From Apodospora peruviana (Eukaryota; Ascomycota; Sordariomycetes; Sordariales; Lasiosphaeriaceae), in contig JAUEDM010000005.1 in assembly GCA_033439685.1 (NCBI GenBank), forward strand, positions 2,108,001 to 2,172,000: a stretch of DNA of 64,000 nt, written 5' to 3'. Position numbers and translations under genes: made by a program. How positions within the stretch are numbered: the first letter of the stretch is position 1; each line of letters starts with the position of its first letter. Below are positions 36,302 through 47,795 of this stretch, piece after piece. A model generated the notes under the pieces. It searched no databases. It was not told the origin of the DNA and was given only the letters and a program-made list of their open reading frames with translations.

Positions 36302-37136
36302 GGCTCACGGCATCCGATGGACTGGAATTCGGTTCATTCGATAGGGACAGGTATCGTAAACAGGGTTCTCATCGCTGCTTGCATGTGGTGTTTGTTCGGC
36401 CCACGATGTGCTTGTGTAAGATGTAAGATTCGTGGCTCATCTGTGTCGAAACACGGCTTAGAAACAGAGGCATTGCCGACAGACAATCTAGACTCACATG
36501 TTCAAAGACCTGCCTACCAGGCAAAAAGTACAGAAAATAGTCCAGGATTCAGGGCGTGTGTATGCGAGCCCGTGTTACGTGCAGTCGCGTACGGGACGAT
36601 TATTATCAGGCTCGACATTCAAATTGTTGGATGCGGCGCAAAGGTAGCCAGATGCGGACCGCACCGCATCAGCTCAGCGATGTTGGTTAATACAGCCCAA
36701 CAGCTTATCAGTGCCCAGCATCTCGCCCAGCTGAAACCACCTGGTAAGGCTGGCAGGTTGTGCCAAGCCGATGGACGGCGTGTCAAAGCTGGGACGGCAT
36801 TGAGCGGAAACCAACGGCTCGCTCCACTGAAGAGCACCGAGCTTGACAGCTCCTGATTGGGCCAATTCATTGAAGCATTGAGAACTGTCAGGGCCCAGCT
36901 CCGATAAGGGTCCGATGTGTCGTCCCGTCTAATGTTCACCGATGGACTTTATGTGAGGAAAGCTCCGAGTTACATGAACGTTGACATCCGTCGTGCCCTT
37001 CGATCTTGACTCACTGTTGCCGTCTAGCCTCCTTATAACCGGCGTGAGTCTACTGTTGGCGTCCGCCCCGTGCTTTCAGACAACAGAGTTAGAGTCAAGG
37101 TCAATTGGGCTGCGTCTGCCTCCAAAGTCAATCACC
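36302..37136. promoter_or_regulatory. Divergent promoter region, scy1 / BCAT
   Basis: About 835 bp between divergent start codons. No further gene or recognisable factor site was seen. Confidence 0.4.
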
Positions 37137-38438
37137 ATGTTACGGCCTCTTTTTACCCGTTGTGGTGGCGCGTTCGGCGCGACAGCGTCCCAGGCCGCAC
37201 GCCCGCTGTTGAGCTCATGGCAGACAACACAGAGATGTTACAGCGTCAAGCCCGAAGCGGCGTCGGCGTCCCAGCCCCAGGACATTGACCCGAGCAAGCT
37301 CGTTGTCAAGCACAACTCCCACCCCGGGTCTCTCAAAAAACCCGAGGACCTCATCTTTGGTCGCAACTTCACAGGTAAGGCCCCCCTTTTTAAAACCCTC
37401 CGACACAACTAACAACTGTCGTCTACAGACCACATGCTCACCATTGAATGGAACAAGGAGACGGGCTGGCTCGCTCCGCACATCGTGCCCTACCAAAACC
37501 TCTCGCTCGACCCGGCCACCTGCGTCTTCCACTACGCTTTTGAGTGCTTCGAGGGCATGAAGGCGTACAAGGACAAGGCCGGCAAGATCCGCCTCTTCCG
37601 CCCGGACAAGAACATGGAGCGCTTCAACAAGTCGGCCGCCCGCATCGCCCTGCCCACCTTCGCGCCGACCGCCCTAACCGAGCTGATCGCGACCTTCGCC
37701 AAGCTCGAGAGCCGTTTTATTCCTGACGCCCGCGGCTACTCGCTCTACCTGCGCCCGACCATGATCGGCACCCAAAAGACGCTCGGCGTCGGCCCGCCTG
37801 GCTCGGCCCTGCTCTATGTGATCGCCTCGCCCGTCGGGCCTTACTACCCCACCGGCTTCAAGGCCGTCTCGCTCGAGGCCACCGACTACGCCGTGCGCGC
37901 CTGGCCCGGTGGCGTCGGCGATAAGAAGCTCGGCGCCAACTACGCCCCCTGCATCGTACCCCAGCGCGAGGCCATGTCGCGCGGCTTCCAGCAGAACCTG
38001 TGGCTGTTCGGCGATGAGGAGTACGTGACCGAGGTCGGCACCATGAACTTCTTCGTGGCCATCAAGAACAAGGAGACGGGCCAGAAGGAGCTCATCACCG
38101 CCCCGCTGGACGGGACCATCCTGGAGGGCGTGACGCGTGACTCGGTGCTCGCGCTCGCGCACGAGAAGCTCGCGGCCGAGGGGTGGAAGATCGAGGAGCG
38201 AAAGTACACCATGAAGGAGCTCGACGAGGCCGCCAACGAGGGCCGGTTGATCGAGGCGTTCGGGGCCGGCACCGCGGCGATCGTGAGTCCTGTCAGGGCG
38301 ATCAGCTGGCGCGGCAAGTTGGTGCACTGCGGGCTCAAGGACCACGAGGAAAGTGGGGAGCTCACGATGCGGGTCAAGGGGTGGATGGAGGCGCGGCAGT
38401 ACGGTGATGACGAGCATGAGTGGAGTTATGTCTGCTAA
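37137..38438 (+). CDS. Mitochondrial branched-chain amino acid aminotransferase
   Basis: Exons 37137-37374 and 37429-38438 with a 54-nt GT-AG intron that rebuilds an Asp codon; 415 aa. This PLP enzyme interconverts Leu, Ile and Val with their 2-oxo acids and is the last step of branched-chain synthesis. The first 35 residues are basic and hydroxylated with few acidic residues (MLRPLFTRCGGAF...), fitting a matrix-targeting signal. Fold class IV motifs are FECFEGMKAYK, LYLRPTMIGT, WPGGVGDKKLGANYAP (PLP lysine near residue 246), EVGTMNFF and GTILEGVTRDSVLALA. It ends at a normal length for the family. Divergent from scy1. Identity is certain; the matrix location is inferred from the leader. Confidence 0.96.
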
Positions 38439-39472
38439 ATCTGTTTTGGTTGGTTGTTTTTTCAGGTTGCCATGTTTCTCAAAACTACAAAATGGGAGCT
38501 GTAGATTTTTTTTTATGTATATATTCTAACTAGCGGGGTGATTTTGATGGTACAAATCGGTGTTATTCATTGAGCACAGCTCGATGGTTTGTGCGATGTA
38601 TGTACACCATTGGACGGTGAACCTTGCAGAGGTCCTGGGTAGTGAAAAACATGGGCTGGCGGAATATTCAACAAAGCCCTCCAATTTCCTTACAACTACA
38701 GTTTCGAATACTAGGAGCTGGTCGCCAGAGTTTATCTGTCCGTTGTGCAGGTACTACATGTAAAATGTCTATTGTGATATTGTGTGCCTACCTACCTATG
38801 TATAGTACATGTGTGTTACATGACTACTACCATTGGTAAGTAGGGTATGGTAAGTGGATGACTTTGGCTATGTGCTTCCAGTCCGAATTTCAAATTACAT
38901 ATCAGACAACTGAGATAAAGCTCGGAAATCAAACAACTGAGATAAAGCTCGGAAAGGCCGGCAGAGTCAGTCTCAACCGACAATGGAAATACCTGCATCG
39001 TACGAGGTTGATATACCTTATGTCCAACAGGCCTCCAGCGAAATCACAAGTCAGCAGCCATGAAGACCTTGGACGAGCTTCGAGAGCATGTCTAGATCAC
39101 CAACAAACTAGCATAGCATCTCCATTCCTCTCACCAATCCGTGTTCTTTCTCAGTAGTCCCCAGGGAAATAATAAATAAGTGTAACTCTGTTAAACAGAA
39201 ACCAAAGAAAAAAAAGCAAATCATATACATCTGTCTCTAAGAGGAGTGTGCTGCGGGTTATGCATGTTTTGTTGTGTATACGCGTGTGTGATTGTGATCA
39301 ATTCCACCGTCTAGCCACCAACGTGAGTCCCGTCTCCTCTTGTCCGTCTCGTCTGACTATCAAATAAAGAAAATCAAAAAGCTGCCCATCTGCTTTCCCA
39401 CCTTCCCAACCTCGGAAGCTCCATGCCAACAGAAGTGGTCTTTCCTCAGTGGTGATAATAGCTGGCGGTCCT
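38439..39472. other. Convergent intergenic region, BCAT / ESSS
   Basis: About 1 kb between two converging genes. It contains an exact short tandem duplication at 38906-38955. No gene was recognised. Confidence 0.5.
38906..38955. repeat. 27-nt tandem duplication
   Basis: The 23-nt segment beginning acaactgagataaagctcgg occurs at 38906 and again at 38933, a spacing of 27 nt, with no mismatches. Confidence 0.85.
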
Positions 39473-40200
39473 TCACTTCTTCACCTCGGGGTGCGGATCC
39501 TCCAAGATGCCCTCGGCTTCTAATCTCCTGCGAGCCTCCTCGAGAGCCCAGGTTTGTATGCTGCAGACAGACCGGCGAGGTTAGCTTTTGGTTTGCAGTT
39601 CAAAACAAAAAGCAAAATAAAACACCGCATGATCGGTTGGCTTGATACCATCAAAAGAAGATAGATATCCCAAAAAACAGAGTAGCCCTTCTCCTGAAAC
39701 ATTTGAGATGACGTGTTGCGAGGTAATTTAACCGCACCCTCATCCCCCATCATGATGTTCGTAGCGAGCTTGCTTGCTGGTTCGGCAGACTTCTCCCCAC
39801 AGCTCAACAGCTCAACCACCACTCTCCTTCCTCCAAGCCTCTCATCCCCAACACAATTTATGAGGGCGGAGCAAGAGCAAAAAACACGCATATAAAGAAA
39901 ATGGTTAATAAACACGTACGAGGTATCAGGCTTGAAAGCGTACGCGATCGTAAAAACGACCAAGCTCCCACCAAACCCATAAAACATCAGGTTCTCCCAG
40001 CCCTCATTGACATATTTCTCGCCCGGCTTGACACCCCACAGCCAGCCGGTGGGCGGATCGTACTGAGACTCATGGGAACCGCCACCAGCAGCAGCGCGAG
40101 GCGTCGTCGAGAAAGGGCGCGCTGCTGCTGTTGTCCTCGTCGTCGCAGCTCCGGTGGCGCGCACCACTGCGCTCGAGAGGAGGGGGCGGAGAGCTGGCAT
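39473..40200 (-). CDS. Complex I accessory subunit ESSS (NDUFB11-type)
   Basis: Exons on the minus strand are 40200-39920 and 39560-39473; 122 aa. ESSS is a single-helix accessory subunit in the membrane arm of mitochondrial NADH:ubiquinone oxidoreductase. The N-terminus is an Arg/Ala/Thr-rich presequence ending near RPFSTTPRAAA. PPTGWLWGVKPGEKYVNEGWE precedes the helix MFYGFGGSLVVFTIAYAF. The second exon supplies IQTWALEEARRRLEAEG and the end PHPEVKK. The 359-nt intron is long for this window; much of it stays open in frame from the first exon, so an unspliced reading would be misleading. The start was chosen at ATG 40200, after an in-frame, highly basic upstream stretch that does not look like a presequence. 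Confidence 0.88.
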
Positions 40201-40810
40201 TTTCTTCTCTTTCTCCTCTCTTCTCTTTCTCTTCTTCGTGAGTCTCGATCGGTTCGTTCGGTCGTGGGTCGTGGCGTTGTTGAATTGGCTCAATTGATTT
40301 GACTGACTATCAACCCTCCAGACAAAAGAGTGGAGATGGGTCTAGCTGCGGTGATTGATGCGTGAGTGAGTGACACTCCCAATTCAGCTCTCGAGCTGCT
40401 CTGCCGGATTGGTGCTTGGTTTGCAAAAAAGAGCTTTCCGTGAGTTTTCCCGCCGCGATGCCGGTGATACGTACGGGTAAGGTGGTGGTCATCGACTTTG
40501 CAAGAGGTCGAACGCCAAACCGGGAGGGGCCAGCGGAGATCCTCCCAATTGCAGCAGCTGGGCTGGCTGGTGGCTCAGTCACGTGGTGCGTCATGCCTGC
40601 CAACCAAACCCCTGCCGAGATTTTTTTACTCCACCGGATATGATCATTGAAGGTCTGTGAGACCAAATTCCGGCCGACAACGAGGATATTTACCAGCTTG
40701 TTCTTCAGATTTAACACAAATCATTGCTGGAATCAACGCATGAATCAAATCACATAGAGCAAGGAAAAGAATTACATATAAACTCTTCATTCCAACGACT
40801 GCGCGTTACT

Positions 40811-40884
40811 GTTCTAATCTACTAACATAACATTGACATCCAAACAAAATCTAATCTACTAACATAGCACTGACATCCAAACAA
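40811..40884. repeat. 37-nt tandem duplication
   Basis: Two adjacent copies, 40811-40847 and 40848-40884, beginning tctaatctactaacata and differing at two positions. Confidence 0.88.
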
Positions 40885-41073
40885 AAAGAGCTATAAAACA
40901 AGAGCGCCCCCCTAACTAGTGTCCGATTTCAATATGCGTCCTTGCGAACGACCATATGGAGAGAGAAACTGAGACACCAAGGCAATACTGATCGCTGTCC
41001 TCCTGGAGGATCAAATGAAGGGGTAAAACGAAAGAAATATACCAGCAAAGGGCGAGATAGTGAGAAGAGAAAA

Positions 41074-41135
41074 GAACAACGCTGCAGGAAAGAAAAGGAA
41101 AAAAAAAAAAGAACAACGCTGCAGGAAAGAAAAGG

Positions 41136-41166
<31 letters not shown>
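41074..41166. repeat. 37-nt duplication with A-rich tails
   Basis: A 25-nt core beginning gaacaacgctgcaggaaag occurs at 41074 and 41111. The first copy is followed by 12 A (41099-41110), the second by 31 A (41136-41166). Confidence 0.9.
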
Positions 41167-41168
<2 letters not shown>

Positions 41169-41355
41169 AATAAAACCATCAAGTTGATGAGTGGGTTGTT
41201 CTTCCCATTAGCCATCTGTGTCGCTTTTCACTCCGGTTTTCCCACTCCCTATAACACGCTCATTGACCTCCCACCTCCCACCTCCCAACCAAGTCTCGTC
41301 GAGAAGAGTCACCAATAAGCCCCAAAGCCAACCTGGAAATAACTCCATGTCCACA

Positions 41356-44300
41356 TCACATGTAGTACATGGTATTGCTCAATTTGGCATCGATCTTGCG
41401 CGTGTTGGCAACAATGGCTGCGGCCTTGCCCGAGGTTGGCGTGGTGACTGACGCTGTATCATCGGTAGCGTCGTCATATAACTCCTGGTTGTGAATCCGG
41501 GCTCTGGTGCACACGAGGTCGGCGTAATATGCGGGCGGGCAAATGCTGACTGCCTTCGTCGCGCGGCCATACAGGTAGCACATGTCATGGATCAGGGTCT
41601 CGACAACATTGGCGGCGTTTGCTCCGTAGTCGGCGCGGAATATCTCGTCGAGCAGCACCGTGTAGTGAGCCGGTCGGGCGGTTACTGTGTTGTTGTTAGT
41701 TACGGTTGATTCTCGGAATAACGAAGCAAAGCTTACCTTGCAATGAGGCATGCGCCTGCAGAAAGAAATCCCAGTACCGGACGTTCGTGACACCACGGTC
41801 GACCACTGTCCCTTCTTTGGGACTCTTGGACCTGGGGTGAATCCAATTGGGGTCCGTTGGGTAGAAACGAGTCTGGTGACGCTTCACAGACACAATCAGA
41901 GTGATTCGCGGTTGCGTGCCGGCCTTGTACATCTCCTGGCAGGCTGTACGGAGGTGCGGAAGCTCTTGATTCAAGACCGTGAGAAACTGGCCTTCCGAGA
42001 CACCGTCACGGAAGATCAACAAGTTTTCAGGCAGGCGACCCTGAGGCGGGACTTGAAGCGCCCAACAAGTATCTTGTCCAACATCTCAACCCTGCTAGGG
42101 TTAGTCCAAGCAACGGCGGGCCACTGGCCGAGATCACTGTCGATGCTAGCCACCAAACCAACCATGCTGGGAGCATTGCTAACTCCCGGGGCGAGGTTGG
42201 TTGGGTGAGTAACGTCGTACCCGACGACCATAGTCTTTCCGGCCTTTATCAGTGGGATGTCCTTTTGGAACTTATGGTTCACCCCGCCGAACTTGAGATT
42301 GACCTTCAAGCCGACATTGGCAAAGTAACCCAGTTGTCCATTTGGTTCGAAGATCTTGTTTTGCACGACACAGACAGTCTGGATGCCAAACTCGACATCT
42401 CCCATCAACTTCACCGCATTGTCAATCAGTGTGTTCTTGTCCGGCAGAATGACCAGAAGAAACTCTGGCCGCTCCTTCAGCAATATGAGATTTTTAAATT
42501 TCTGCTCTCAGGCCTTGCTCGCCACCACCCATGCCACACATAAAGCCAGTCGGTGGGTTTGCTTGCTTATTGATTGCTATGCCCATATTTGTTGGCCAAG
42601 AAACCAACAAAGGTACCCGCTACAGATTTAACTTGATGATATAGTGGGGTTGGTGGGCTGATGTACAAGAACGTCCAGTTCTTGATGAATCTTCCAGGCT
42701 TGGCGACTTTAACCATCTTCATCAGCCAGCCTCCGTTGTCAGGCTGTACGGGCTGGAATGAATTGCCTTTGAGGTAGGCGACCAATGGGGGCGGTAGCAT
42801 ACGAGCTTTGACGGTGAGGAGCTGTTTATCGACGCTAATTCCGAACTTCTGCAGCAAAGGGTTATTATCCAATCCTAAGAGCTCCCGAGCTGCCGTGGTT
42901 AGTGACTTTGCATTACTCGGCGGAGGCCGGCAAGCAAACTGGATCATCGCGTCTTGTTCATTGGGAGACAGCTTCGTTTTCAATGGCTGACCAGCAACCA
43001 CTGTGCAATGCTCCGCTAGCAAATAGATCGGCCGCAAACTAGTTCCCACATTGATTAAAGGCAAGCCCGGCCTGGCTGTGATATTGTACCGTTTCAAGTA
43101 GTAAACGGAGACTTTGACATACGAGTTGTATGCAAGACCCGGTTTTCTGTTCCGAGGGGTTTTTAGGTTCCCGTAGAAAGAATTACACGGTACTTGGGCT
43201 CCCATATTGAAACCCTGGAGCAAATTGCGGGCGACGGCCGTCGGCTTCGCCTTCACCATCCTTGATCTCAGCCAAACCAATGACAATCCGATATATATTG
43301 TGCCATTGGCCAGATTGGTCGTCATAGACCTTGCAACGGACCCGAGATCTGCTGATAATCTTGCGAATATTGTTCAGATCGGAATTGATTCGGTTCTGGT
43401 CGGGCCAGGCTGTGAATGTTGGCAAGATTCAGCGATTCAAACAGCTGATCCAGCCTAACTTCCCGGCGGAAAATGCTGTGCGTAACATTCGTATTCAACA
43501 GCAGTCTTCTCGTGGCAGGTTGGACACTCTGGAAATATCCGCGAAGAATTGCTATTGGGCTGTATGGGGGTATTCCAGGGGAGGCATCGATCCGCTGGCT
43601 GTCTATGGCGAAGAAACGGCTCCGTCCCACGACAGTGGCATTCGGGTCCTTACGGGCGGTATGGCCGAGAATGATACCAAGGGCGTCAACTGGTTCGGGA
43701 TCCTTTGGGAACACCGTGTCATTACCCGGATTTTGCAAGGTGTTTAGATAGCCCATTAGCTGGTCGACGGCAATCAGGTCAGGGCCATTGAACTTGACAG
43801 CCCACTTCTCAATCCGGGTCCGGCCGGGCTCCGTATAATCCACCGCAATGACACCGTCGGCCGGCAAACTTAGCGGCTTCAGCGAGATCACCTTGTCTTT
43901 GTACTCCGAAGCGACATGAGAGGCGGCCGGAAGTCTGGCGAGTGCAAGGTCGATAATATGAGCCAACTTTCTGCCTTTGACTTCTTTTTTGTCGTCCTTG
44001 CCGACTTTCGGGCTCTGGTCGTCCTTGGGGAGGTTGTCCTTGGCGCCTTGGTCGCCCTTGCCGTTCTTACCGCCTTTGGCTTTCTTAGCGCTCTTGGGCG
44101 GAGAAGAAGCCTTCTCTGGGTCCTCCGTAGCCTCGTGGGTGACGGTGAGGTTATACTTGGAGAGGTTGGCCACGGAAACATTGAGCTTGAAATAGTTCGC
44201 CCAAAGCTGGGTCTGTTGGGGAAGAAGTCGGAAGCAGTGCCTGAAACAGACAACTTGCTCATTTGGGAAGTCAAGGAGGCTTGGTTATTCTGCACCCAGG

Positions 44301-44650
44301 TGTTCTCAATGGTCATTATTTGCTGGTCCGGTGGCGGAATGGTAGTATTTTCACTGGGCTTCAGTTAGCAGTGAACAACACGGAAGCATAATCATCTAGA
44401 CTCACCCGTAGACCTCGCCATCGTACGACCCTCCACGGCCGCCTGGGCCACCTCCGCCGCGTGCTCGTCCTCCGTCGAATCCACCGCGACCACCACGATC
44501 ACGACCTCCGCGATACTCGCCGCGACCGCCGCCGCCACCACGGTATTCTCCACGGAAAGTTCCACCTCCACGATCGCCGCCTCCACCGCCGCGAAACTCT
44601 CCACGCCCGCCTCAACCTCGGCCTCCGCCACGACCGCGGTTGTCTGACAT
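41356..44650 (-). pseudogene. qde-2: QDE-2-type Argonaute, disrupted
   Basis: Reading the minus strand gives a full Argonaute layout. An RGG-rich N-terminus starts at ATG 44650 (MSDNRGRGGG). Introns follow at 44405-44354 and 41736-41685, each 52 nt with GT-AG ends. Then come the N domain, PAZ region and a PIWI domain with VGYDVTHPTN, FRDGVSEGQF, SVKRHQTRFYP and ARPAHYTVLLDE, so the Asp-Asp-His catalytic residues survive. The frame is broken. Codon 13 is TGA (44614-44612) inside the RGG tract. TAA is at 43185-43183 and TGA at 42510-42508. Frame changes are needed near 44205-44225, 43395-43425, 43140-43180, 42510-42600 and 42025-42045. At the first and last of these, sequence seems to be missing too. 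Argonaute identity is secure; the qde-2 symbol is by recalled resemblance and neighbours. Sequencing error seems unlikely given the number of lesions and intact neighbours. Confidence 0.85.
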
Positions 44651-47006
44651 GGTTAAATGGTTGGGATGATCTGGTGAATTGTGGGGACCGTGTGTCTAGA
44701 AGGGAGGGTTCGCTCTCAGCAGCGTGAGATAATCCTGTGGTGGGGAGATATATAAGGAATGATTGTCGGTTACAAGTAGGATGTGCTTAGTCCAGTCACC
44801 CAACTTTCAGCCTAGACTGACTTGTAGAGTAAGTGTTTGTGGACGGAGGAAGCAGGTGAGTGGTTGAAGTTGATGTCGGGCGAGACGCCCAGGTCAAATC
44901 GCAGAGAAGTTCTGCAATGAAGGAAACAAAGTGATTGAGATAGGAGGAAGGAGGAAGGATGACGATGTTTGTGAATGGAAGTCACGGTCAGGATTAAACG
45001 TGATCAAGTCAGATGAGATTGGAAGCCACGGAAGGGACGACGCTGTCAAGGCAAGGGGCTTTCTTGACAGTTGAATCGGGCTCATGGCTCCAGTTGAAGT
45101 TTTACGGTCATTGCAATTCAATTATTCAAACACACTCCACCAGAGACATATCAACGTATCAAACGCGTGAAAGCCATAGGTTGACAAGCGGGACGCTCTA
45201 CGAATGAGCAACCCAAACCCGATATTTCCATTTTACGTTGGGGCCGTTTGCTCTCTTCCCCGGCCGACACACCGCCAGTTCTGTCACTGTTGGTCTCTCA
45301 CTCACTTTTCTTCTTTTCCCACCATTCGACAAACATTCTGGGGAAACTATGACGAACTGATCTAGCGCGGAGAATCCCAGCTCGCCATCCAATCCCGTCT
45401 CATGGCATTAAACGACGAACGGATAACAGCACCCGAGCACCGTCGTCACCGCCATCAACATCACCCAACTGGTGGACGTGGAAACAGTGGCTTCTCTACC
45501 TACGTGGTCTTGCAGTTGTCCGCATGGAACAGCAGTGATAACAATGTCCAAGCAAAGTCTTTTGAGCACACCGCCTGAAGCAAGACAACCGATGTCGGAA
45601 CGTGAGGATACCGGCCAGACCTCTGTTCTTCCTTGCTCTCCACCATCTGAAATCAGACCATGGCTGTTTCGCCTTTAATTGATTTCGGACGGCGATGTTT
45701 GCTATCACATATGACACATGTCGTTCTCCGTTGAAACTCATGTTTAACTCTGCAAGAGAAACAGAGACGGGAAGACAAACGGACTAGCGATCTCTTATTG
45801 GCCATTTCCTCTGATAGACAGTGTGTTGTGCTCTTGGTCAGAGGCACCCAGGTTGTTACAAATACAAGATTATTACTCCATAGCATGTTGCTCACGTCTC
45901 GATGAGTCTTCTCGGGACCTGGAGTATATAGATAAATCAACCTTTATTTCCCCTGATCTTCCTCAGAACGAGCCTCAGTAGTCTTCTGTACCAGTAAGTA
46001 CCGTATCCAGGATGAGCGGCAGTTTGACGAGCCCGGAATCTTCACCTCCAAGGGAGGAGCCCGTAAGTAGCGGTTTATATTGGAAAGAGCTCATTTATTG
46101 CTCCTTTCTTTTCACAAACACTCGGCATCTTAAGCTGCTCACTTGGATCTGAGCCTCTTCTAAACCGTCTTCTACCAACGGCTTACATCTGTTTGAGCAG
46201 TCACCAGAGGGCTCTTGGCAATAAGATGTGCAACATTAGGCGGGGCTAGTGGTTAATGGGTTCTCAAAATATTCCTTGCGTGAACGAAAGTATTATGAGT
46301 ATATTTGGCTGCTAAGGTGATATGACCTGGAATCCCACGGTGCCAGTGGTCCTGAACATCAGAAGAGGTGAATGGCCAATGCGGCAGCACAGGGCCGGTA
46401 CACCTTAGGTATGTACCTGACCTACCAGGTAATCGGTGATAGCAACGACGTACTGACGATGGCACTGTAGAAGTTGACGAAGCGAGCCCCTGAATGAATA
46501 ACCTCACGCACTGCCTTGACATCGGCAGCCACAGTTATCCTGCTACCACTGAGACAGAGACACTTATAGATATAGCAAGTCTTTATTCTTAGTGATGACC
46601 GGGTATCTGTCTATGAACCGTCTCTCCCTCCCCTGATTAAGTAACTCGAGCTTTATTTCATTAATCCATGAACCTTTTCTTTATAGCCGCCAACCTAATA
46701 AGTGACCTTCTATATAATACATAATACAATAATACATAATTCATAAAACTTCGTAACTCATATATAAAAGTTGCATCGTTAACTCCTCCTGCCATCATAC
46801 CCGAGCCCTATCATCTCAAACATGGCCAGAAGCTACCACTACCAGCTACTGCCGGGGTGGCATTGGGCGCACCGAAAAAGGACGTGATGCTGGTAATCTG
46901 TTGTTTGGGTTTCTTGGAGTCGGTCGCCCGACTGTGAAAGTCCCAGTTAAAGATATAAGGTAGGTTGTCGGTGCGGCGCAACGCCAAAGGCAAGGTAACT
47001 GAGAAA
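44651..47006. other. Intergenic region upstream of the broken Argonaute
   Basis: About 2.35 kb. The part at 46660-46790 is strongly AT-rich with repeated ATAATACATAAT-like words. A short open frame near 46811-46993 (minus) lacks an ATG. No gene was supported. Confidence 0.5.
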
Positions 47007-47795
47007 CTAGGGGTTCTTCACACCCCGTCCGTCATACTCGTCCTCAGCATTGTCCGAGTCTGAGTTCCACCCCGGACCACCCCAACCCTGACGGGCGAGG
47101 TACTCCTCCCTCTTCTCCTCCGTCGCGACCTCGAGGAGATCGTCCATCTTGACGCGGGGGCGAATCTTACCAGTGACCCAGTCCTTGACCCAGGCCACTG
47201 GGCGGTGGCTGTGCTCCTCGTCGCGTTTGAACCACTCTGGAGGCGAAGCGGGGGCGCCATTGGGCTCCTCGGCGTAGAGGGGCTTCATGTGCGCCAGGGC
47301 TCTGATCTCTAGAACTCTCTCGACGGCAGCAGGCGAAGCTTGAGGAGAAGACACTAAATTAGTCGTGTTTGATGATACGATGGTGTTGCCTTGGGTCTGT
47401 TGAAAGTCGCCGTTGCCGCCGGTGGAGAGGTTCATGAGAAGCATGGCGGCTTCGATGTTTGAGGGGTCTTCAACACCTGAAGTGTTGCTGGCGGCGACAG
47501 CGGCGGCGGCGGCGGCCATGTTAGGGGTAGGGGCGGCGGCAGCAATGTATTTCTGCGACGGAGCTTGTCTGCTGGCATTTGGAGATTTCAGTGAATATGC
47601 TTGACTTGCAGTGGCCGTTGTGGTGCTGTTGGTGGTATTGCCACTGTGGGAGCTGCGGCGAGAATGGCTGCTGGCGAGGCTGCTGGCGATGTTGCTGGTG
47701 GTAGCAGACACATTTACATTCTTGGCATTAGGAGAGGTTATGGAAGATTTGGCGTTTGGCTTGGAGCCAGAATCTTTGGTAGCAGCACGCTCCAT
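47007..47795 (-). CDS. Unknown low-complexity protein with conserved-looking C-terminus
   Basis: 262 aa if started at the first in-frame ATG (47795, MERAATKDSG). The frame stays open upstream to about 48041 but without an ATG; a TTTTTTCCTCAG acceptor-like site near 47890 would allow an upstream coding exon, so the 5' end is unsure. The N-terminal two thirds are Ser/Thr/Asn/Ala-rich, with an Ala run near MAAAAAAVAAS. The last 90 residues look more ordered (RALAHMKPLYAEEP, PPEWFKRDEEHSHRPVAWVK, RPRVKMDDLLEVATEEKREE) and end in an acidic tail. No domain was recognised. Probably a real gene, given the length of open frame and non-repetitive C-terminus. Confidence 0.6.
   Translation of the reverse strand: MERAATKDSGSKPNAKSSITSPNAKNVNVSATTSNIASSLASSHSRRSSHSGNTTNSTTTATASQAYSLKSPNASRQAPSQKYIAAAAPTPNMAAAAAAVAASNTSGVEDPSNIEAAMLLMNLSTGGNGDFQQTQGNTIVSSNTTNLVSSPQASPAAVERVLEIRALAHMKPLYAEEPNGAPASPPEWFKRDEEHSHRPVAWVKDWVTGKIRPRVKMDDLLEVATEEKREEYLARQGWGGPGWNSDSDNAEDEYDGRGVKNP

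Larger units (their letters stand above)
40201..41355. other. Intergenic region with tandem duplications and a long A tract
   Basis: About 1.15 kb between the ESSS start and the 3' end of the broken Argonaute gene. It holds two separate 37-nt duplications and a 31-base A run, listed below. No gene was recognised. Confidence 0.55.

Noticed and set aside
46811..46993. Minus-strand open frame ending in a segment with ITSFFGAP, resembling a PCNA-binding motif
   Set aside because: It has no ATG (the frame opens with TTG), the Gln is out of register for a proper PIP motif, and I found no splice signals linking it to the gene upstream.
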